From Anaerolineae bacterium (GTDB lineage: Bacteria > Chloroflexota > Anaerolineae > Aggregatilineales > Ch27), in the NCBI GenBank assembly GCA_013178165.1, contig JABLXG010000026.1, positions 1-45,702 of the forward strand: a stretch of 45,702 bases of DNA, given 5' to 3'. Shown in pieces: positions 41,499 through 45,702 of this stretch. Numbering within the stretch: the stretch's first letter is position 1; every line of letters starts with the position of its first letter. Both the position numbers and the translations under genes were made by a program. A model generated the notes under the pieces. That model was given only the letters and a program-made list of their open reading frames with translations, searched no databases and had not been told where the DNA came from.

Positions 41499-42662
41499 AT
41501 GCGCCTCTTTATCGCCACCGGAATCTTTCACCCTGAACCGGGCGGCCCGGCGACCTACCTGCACGGCCTGCTGCCGGAAGTGCAGGCCGCCGGTCACACC
41601 GTGCGCCTGCTGACCTTTGGCGACCCCACCCCCCGCGATGACGAGTACGGCTATCCCGTCCGCCGTATCCCCCGCCGAAGCCGCGCCCTGCGCCCGCTGG
41701 CTTACGCGGCCTACGGGCTTGCCGCCCGCCCGCTGCTGGGCTGGGCTGACCTGATCTACCAGCACACGACCGGCCTGCCCCTGTGGGGCGCCGGGCGGCT
41801 GCCGCGCGTCCTGAAGATCGTCGGCGACCAGGCCTGGGAGCGTTGCGTCCGGCTGGGGCTGATCCCGGCGATGGAAGACGTGGATGACTTCCAGAGCCGC
41901 GCCTATGGCCCTGCCGTCAGCGCGATCAAGGCCCTGCGTAGGCGCGACGTCCGTACCGCTGACCGGGTGATCGTGCCCAGCGAATACCTCAAGCGCATGG
42001 TCGTCGGCTGGGGGGTCGCAGAGGAGCGCGTACAGGTGATCTACAACGCCCTGCCCCCGGCAGATCAGGCGCGCCCGACCCTCAGCCAGGCGGAGGCCCG
42101 CGCCGCGCTCGGCCTGCCGCTGCGGACGCCTATCCTGCTGTCTGTCGCCCGCCTGACCGCCTGGAAGGGAATTGGCCCGCTGATCCGGGCGGTAGCGGCC
42201 CTGCCGGACGTCCGCCTGATCGTGGCCGGGGATGGGCCGCTGCTGGCCGAATTACGGGCAATTGCAGCGGCCAGCGGCGCGGCGGAACGCATCACCCTGG
42301 CCGGGCGTATCCCCCGCGAGCAGGTGGCCGTCCTGTTGCGCGCCGCCGACTATACCGTGCTCTACTCCGGCTACGAGGGCCTTTCCCACACGCTGCTGGA
42401 GAGCCTGCAGGCCGGGACCCCGGTCATCGCCAGCGCCAAAGGCGGCAATCCGGAGGTAGTGCTGCCGGGCGTTAACGGCTTCCTGGTCCCCCACCGGGAT
42501 GAACAGGCGCTGGTGGAGACGCTCCGGGCGGCGCTGCAGCCGGGTATGCGGGATCGCCTGGCGGCGGGGACGGGGCAAGGGTTGGAGCGCTTCGCCTGGA
42601 CGCGGATGGTGGCCGACACGCTGGCCTGCCTGGAGGAAGCGGCTCGCCTGCGCCGCCGTTGA
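41499..42662 (+). CDS. GT4-family glycosyltransferase
   Basis: The 387-residue GT-B enzyme shows the N-terminal HPEPGGPATYLHGLLPEV acceptor-domain loop, the interdomain region RVIVPSEYLKRMV, the donor-domain start LLSVARLTAWKGI, VAGDGPLL, and the nucleotide-sugar motif YEGLSHTLLESLQAGTPVIAS with the E-x7-E pattern. Such enzymes add sugars to lipids or polysaccharides with retention of configuration. Donor and acceptor are unknown. The gene is alone apart from tmk, so it is not part of a visible polysaccharide cluster. GGGAGCTGTTACCCC precedes the ATG. Confidence 0.88.
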   Translation: MRLFIATGIFHPEPGGPATYLHGLLPEVQAAGHTVRLLTFGDPTPRDDEYGYPVRRIPRRSRALRPLAYAAYGLAARPLLGWADLIYQHTTGLPLWGAGRLPRVLKIVGDQAWERCVRLGLIPAMEDVDDFQSRAYGPAVSAIKALRRRDVRTADRVIVPSEYLKRMVVGWGVAEERVQVIYNALPPADQARPTLSQAEARAALGLPLRTPILLSVARLTAWKGIGPLIRAVAALPDVRLIVAGDGPLLAELRAIAAASGAAERITLAGRIPREQVAVLLRAADYTVLYSGYEGLSHTLLESLQAGTPVIASAKGGNPEVVLPGVNGFLVPHRDEQALVETLRAALQPGMRDRLAAGTGQGLERFAWTRMVADTLACLEEAARLRRR

Positions 42663-42671
42663 CGGGGCAAC

Positions 42672-42701
42672 AAAAACCCCGGTGGGCAGGGCCAACCGGG
42701 G
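42672..42701 (-). terminator. Terminator of the nuoABCD operon
   Basis: On the minus strand CCCCGGT and ACCGGGG form a seven-base-pair stem followed by TTTTT, 29 bases after the nuoD stop and ten bases past the convergent glycosyltransferase stop. Confidence 0.75.
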
Positions 42702-42729
42702 CATCAGGCCAGAGCCTAAGGCGCGGGCG

Positions 42730-43980
42730 TCAGCGATCGCAGTCGCCCAGCACCGGGTCCATCGTGCCGATGATGGCCACCATGTCGCCGATCAGGTGCC
42801 CCCTGGCGACCATCGGGATAGCCTGAATGTTGATGAACGAAGGCGTGCGGAAGTGCACACGGTGCGGCTTGTTGGAGCCGTCGCCGCTCAGGTAACAGGC
42901 GATCACCCCGCGCGGGCTTTCGATCATGACATGCACTTCGCCTTTGGGAGCCTTAAAGCCTTCCGTCCACAGCTTGAAGTGATGGATGACGGCTTCCATG
43001 CTGCGCCCCAGTTCCGAACGCGGGGGCGGCACGAACTTGCGGTTGTCACTGCGGAAGGGGCCTTTGAGCTTTTTCAGGCGGTCGGCGGCCTGGCGGATGA
43101 TCTTCAGGCTCTCGCGCATCTCCTGGATGCGCACCAGGTAGCGATCGTAGGTATCGCCGTGAATGCCCAGCGGCACGTTGAAGTCGTAGGTCTCGTAGCC
43201 GGAATAGGGCACGGCCTTGCGCACGTCGAAATTGACCCCGCTGGCGCGCAGGATGGCCCCGCCCAACCCCATGGCGATGGCATCCTCCGGCGTGATGATA
43301 CCAATGCCCTGGGTACGGTCGATCCACAACGGGTTGTTGGTGAGCAGCGCTTCGTACTCATCCACGCGAGCCGGGAAGTAATCGAGGAAACGTTCCAGCG
43401 CTGGCATGAAGGCCGGCGGCAAATCGCGCCACACACCGCCGGGGCGGATATAAGTGCTCATCATGCGCTGGCCGGAGACAATCTCGAATAGCTCCAGTAT
43501 CTGCTCGCGCTCGCGGAAGCAGTAGAGCAGCATGCTCATCGCGCCGACATCAATGGCGTGCGTGCCCAGCCAGACCAGATGGCTGTTGAGGCGGGTCAGT
43601 TCGGCCATCAGGACGCGGATCACCTGGGCGCGCTCCGGGACATCCAGCTCGACCAGCTTCTCAATAGCCAGACAGAAGACCAGGTTGTTGCTCATGGGAG
43701 CCAGGTAGTCCATGCGATCGGTCATGGTGATCGCCTGCTCATAGCGCTTGGCCTCCATGTTTTTCTCAATGCCGGTGTGCAGGTAACCGATGTCCGGCAC
43801 AGTGTTGATGATGGTTTCGCCTTCCAGTTCCAGCAACAACCGCAACACGCCATGCGTGCTGGGGTGCTGCGGCCCCATGTTGAGGAGCACCGTTTCGCCG
43901 GTCAAGGCTCTGGGCGAAACCAGATGCGCCAGGTCCTCCAGCGTGCCTTCCCACTTGATCATCTCCGGGGCAATGGTCAT
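42730..43980 (-). CDS. nuoD: NADH-quinone oxidoreductase subunit D (NuoD)
   Basis: The 416-residue subunit (49-kDa homologue) forms, with NuoB, the quinone site of respiratory complex I at the membrane interface. Conserved blocks are NMGPQHPSTHGVLRLLLELEG (quinone-site His-Pro-x-x-His loop), GYLHTGIEK, RMDYLAPMSNN, the STYIRPGGVWRDLP loop and the C-terminal GDMVAIIGTMDPVLGDCDR ending. Length and ending are normal. It is the last gene of the cluster, 92 bases after nuoC, and a terminator follows it. No nuoE-N genes lie downstream. Confidence 0.95.
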   Translation of the reverse strand: MTIAPEMIKWEGTLEDLAHLVSPRALTGETVLLNMGPQHPSTHGVLRLLLELEGETIINTVPDIGYLHTGIEKNMEAKRYEQAITMTDRMDYLAPMSNNLVFCLAIEKLVELDVPERAQVIRVLMAELTRLNSHLVWLGTHAIDVGAMSMLLYCFREREQILELFEIVSGQRMMSTYIRPGGVWRDLPPAFMPALERFLDYFPARVDEYEALLTNNPLWIDRTQGIGIITPEDAIAMGLGGAILRASGVNFDVRKAVPYSGYETYDFNVPLGIHGDTYDRYLVRIQEMRESLKIIRQAADRLKKLKGPFRSDNRKFVPPPRSELGRSMEAVIHHFKLWTEGFKAPKGEVHVMIESPRGVIACYLSGDGSNKPHRVHFRTPSFINIQAIPMVARGHLIGDMVAIIGTMDPVLGDCDR

Positions 43981-44072
43981 TGGTCGCCTCGCTCCAGGTT
44001 AAAGGTTGTCAGTTCCAGGCCGTCAGGTCCGCATTTTCCCGCCACGCCCAGCTCAGGACTCAACACACAACA

Positions 44073-44591
44073 CTACCCCTTGGCGTAGGGCTTGTTCCGT
44101 TCGATCTCGTCAAAGTTGAAGGAAAACTGGACCGTTTCGTAACCGAGCGGATAGTCCTTGCGCTGCGGGTGGCCATCCCAGTCCACCGGCATCAGGATGC
44201 GTCGCAGGTCGGGGTGGCCGGTGAACGGGATGCCGAACATGTCGTAGACCTCGCGCTCCTGCCAGTTGGCGGTGGGCCAGATCGGCGTCACAGAAGGTAC
44301 GGCCTCATCCTCGTTCAGCCGCACCTTTAGCCGGAGCTGATGGCCGTAGAGCAGTGAATACAGGTGATAGGCCACCGCGAAGCGCGGCTGCTCCGGCAGG
44401 TAATCCACCCCTACCACACTGACCAGGAAGTTGAACAGCAAACCATCACCATCGCGCAGAAAGCGGGCGACTTCAGGCAGCGCAGCGGGAGTTACATATA
44501 CAGTGGTTTCCCCGCGGAATTCCACCACTTCCTGAATCGCATCCGGGAAGGCCTCCCGCAGGCTGGTTACAGGGTCTCTTTTCGGTTGCAT
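44073..44591 (-). CDS. nuoC: NADH-quinone oxidoreductase subunit C (NuoC)
   Basis: The 172-residue subunit (30-kDa homologue) belongs to the hydrophilic arm of complex I and contacts NuoD. It is recognised by the [17 protein letters not shown] strand, the [24 protein letters not shown] signature and the [18 protein letters not shown] ending. The ATG at 44591 with AGGTGG in front is chosen. A GTG three codons upstream is in frame. It is separate from nuoD, not fused as in enterobacteria. Confidence 0.94.
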   Translation of the reverse strand: MQPKRDPVTSLREAFPDAIQEVVEFRGETTVYVTPAALPEVARFLRDGDGLLFNFLVSVVGVDYLPEQPRFAVAYHLYSLLYGHQLRLKVRLNEDEAVPSVTPIWPTANWQEREVYDMFGIPFTGHPDLRRILMPVDWDGHPQRKDYPLGYETVQFSFNFDEIERNKPYAKG

Positions 44592-44640
44592 ACGTTCCAC
44601 CTGTCGGCTGTTTCTGTTGTTGCTGGCGGATCAGGGATGC

Positions 44641-45162
44641 TTACTCAACCCGGATAGACTGAGCCGGCTCGCCGAACCACTTGGAGAGCGGCTCGTTGCG
44701 CACCTTTTCATGCAGGGTCAGGATGCCGTGGATGAGTTGTTCCGGGCGGGGCGGGCAGCCGGCCACATAGACGTCAACAGGCAGGATTTCATCCACGCCC
44801 TGCACGGTGGCATAGTTGTTGAAAATGCCGCCACAGCTGGCGCAATCGCCCATCGCCAGCACCCACTTGGGTTCGGGCATCTGGTCGTACAGGCGGCGCA
44901 CGACCGGGGCCATCTTGCGCGTCACGCGCCCGGCCACAATGATCATATCGGCCTGGCGCGGGCTGGGCCGCATCAGTTCCATACCAAAGCGGGAGAGATC
45001 GTAGGTGCTGGCCTGGGTACTCATCATCTCAATCGCGCAGCAGGCCAGGCCAAAGCCCAGCGGCCACATGGCGCCGGTCCGCGCCCAGTTGACCATCTCC
45101 TCCAGGGTGGTCGTCACAACACCCGGCAGGCCAGTCTTGTTTGGCAGCGATGTCAGTCCCAT
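44641..45162 (-). CDS. nuoB: NADH-quinone oxidoreductase subunit B (NuoB)
   Basis: The 173-residue subunit carries the N2 [4Fe-4S] cluster that reduces quinone in complex I. The cluster cysteines are visible as the adjacent pair in LACCAIEMM, one in DCASCGG and one in AGCPPRPE. Length is normal. The ATG at 45162 has AAAGGAG nine bases upstream and lies inside the end of nuoA (overlap of ten bases). The gap to nuoC is 49 bases. Confidence 0.95.
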   Translation of the reverse strand: MGLTSLPNKTGLPGVVTTTLEEMVNWARTGAMWPLGFGLACCAIEMMSTQASTYDLSRFGMELMRPSPRQADMIIVAGRVTRKMAPVVRRLYDQMPEPKWVLAMGDCASCGGIFNNYATVQGVDEILPVDVYVAGCPPRPEQLIHGILTLHEKVRNEPLSKWFGEPAQSIRVE

Positions 45163-45509
45163 TGCAAGGCTCCTTTGCGCCAGATGTAAGCATAACCTAC
45201 CAGCAGGATCGCCGTGAAGATCACCATCTCGATCAGGCCAAAGAGACCCATGCGGCGCATGATAACCGCCCAGGGCAGAAAGAAGATCACTTCTACGTCA
45301 AACAGGATGAACATCACGGCAGTCAGGTAGAACTTGACCGGCATGCGCCGCACCGCCGGACCAATAGGGTCCATGCCGCTCTCGTACGGCATCAGCTTGC
45401 GCCGGTTGGGGCGGTACGGCCCCAGCAGCCGGGAGAGTACCAGCACCACCGCCGTGAGCAACGTCACCACCAGGATCAGGATGCCAATGGGATAGAAGTC
45501 TTGTAACAC
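45153..45509 (-). CDS. nuoA: NADH-quinone oxidoreductase subunit A (NuoA)
   Basis: The 118-residue membrane subunit has three helices and the conserved loop [23 protein letters not shown]-type region that contacts the quinone channel, followed by [13 protein letters not shown]. The start is a GTG at 45509 with AGGAG seven bases upstream, which gives the normal NuoA length. The open frame to 45554 would add 15 residues without a ribosome site. First gene of nuoABCD. Confidence 0.94.
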   Translation of the reverse strand: MLQDFYPIGILILVVTLLTAVVLVLSRLLGPYRPNRRKLMPYESGMDPIGPAVRRMPVKFYLTAVMFILFDVEVIFFLPWAVIMRRMGLFGLIEMVIFTAILLVGYAYIWRKGALQWD

Positions 45510-45544
45510 GGTGCGCTCCTGGATAAATATTGCCCTAACTGGCG

Positions 45545-45573
45545 AGATTAACACGCGCCGCGCCCTGCGTCAA
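45545..45573 (-). promoter_or_regulatory. Likely promoter of nuoABCD
   Basis: On the minus strand TTGACG (45573-45568), 17 bases, then TAATCT (45550-45545). The -35 is good and the -10 poor. The rest of the window to 45702 holds no supported gene. Confidence 0.4.
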
Positions 45574-45702
45574 CATGGCACGGCTGTTGCAAAGTCCGGT
45601 AGTGTATCTTTCGCGGTTGAAATTCAGATGCCGGTTGAAGGTTGCCCATCTAAGCACCAAATCGCATGTGTATTTTCTCTCAAAATGACACGCGACTTCA
45701 TT

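Overview
The window looks like a chromosomal segment of a high-GC bacterium, most probably an uncultured member of the Chloroflexota (Anaerolineae-like). This is inferred from the overall protein style: a YacL-type PIN/TRAM protein, a Ycf45/SpoIIIAA-like R3H ATPase, a DUF4013 membrane protein, an ArsR-DUF2087 regulator, a nuoABCD cluster, glycyl-radical chemistry and multiheme cytochromes. No rRNA, tRNA, CRISPR array or intact mobile element was found. Intergenic regions carry readable sigma-70-type promoters and several intrinsic terminators.

Layout. 0.1-3 kb: a DUF4013 membrane protein, a degenerate M14-family deacylase and a diacylglycerol-kinase-like lipid kinase. 3-6.4 kb: a metal-uptake operon (fur/zur, then binding protein, ATPase and permease) with a Zur-box-like palindrome before the binding-protein gene. 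6.4-12.8 kb: a PD40 propeller protein, a membrane thioredoxin-like protein, a SelW-like gene whose reading frame crosses an in-frame TGA, an FHA/zinc-ribbon protein, a creatininase-family hydrolase, ArsR-DUF2087, PIN-TRAM and a 56-residue membrane protein. 12.8-21 kb: a ThiS/Mut7-C protein, a zinc-ribbon protein, a 42-residue Lys-rich protein, an IGPS-like barrel without IGPS catalytic residues, three tandem membrane-anchored TPR paralogues, and an SDR preceded by an attenuator-like leader. 21-29.3 kb: a respiratory and redox island with a four-domain exported rhodanese, an 11-heme lipoprotein interrupted by an in-frame TGA, a LysR regulator and a cytochrome/FeS/NrfD operon. 29.3-31.3 kb: a membrane TIR protein behind a palindromic operator and a tiny exported peptide. 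31.5-42.7 kb: ligA, a glycyl radical enzyme with its activase, a P-loop protein, a GNAT-like protein, the R3H ATPase, tmk and a glycosyltransferase. 42.7-45.7 kb: nuoDCBA on the minus strand, ending in a terminator.

The most notable observations are two reading frames continued across in-frame TGA codons. The first (TGA at 8515-8517) restores the complete CxxU redox motif of the SelW/Rdx family and is followed at the right distance by a six-base-pair hairpin with a G-rich loop, as expected of a bacterial SECIS. This is strong evidence for a selenoprotein and implies Sec machinery elsewhere in the genome. The second (TGA at 24496-24498) splits the 11-heme lipoprotein in frame and also has a hairpin at SECIS-like distance, but it lies in a Gly-rich linker, so a nonsense mutation remains a real alternative. 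Other items worth follow-up are the leader with a near-complete match to the 16S anti-Shine-Dalgarno tail before the SDR gene, and the multiheme/FeS/NrfD module with no catalytic subunit nearby.
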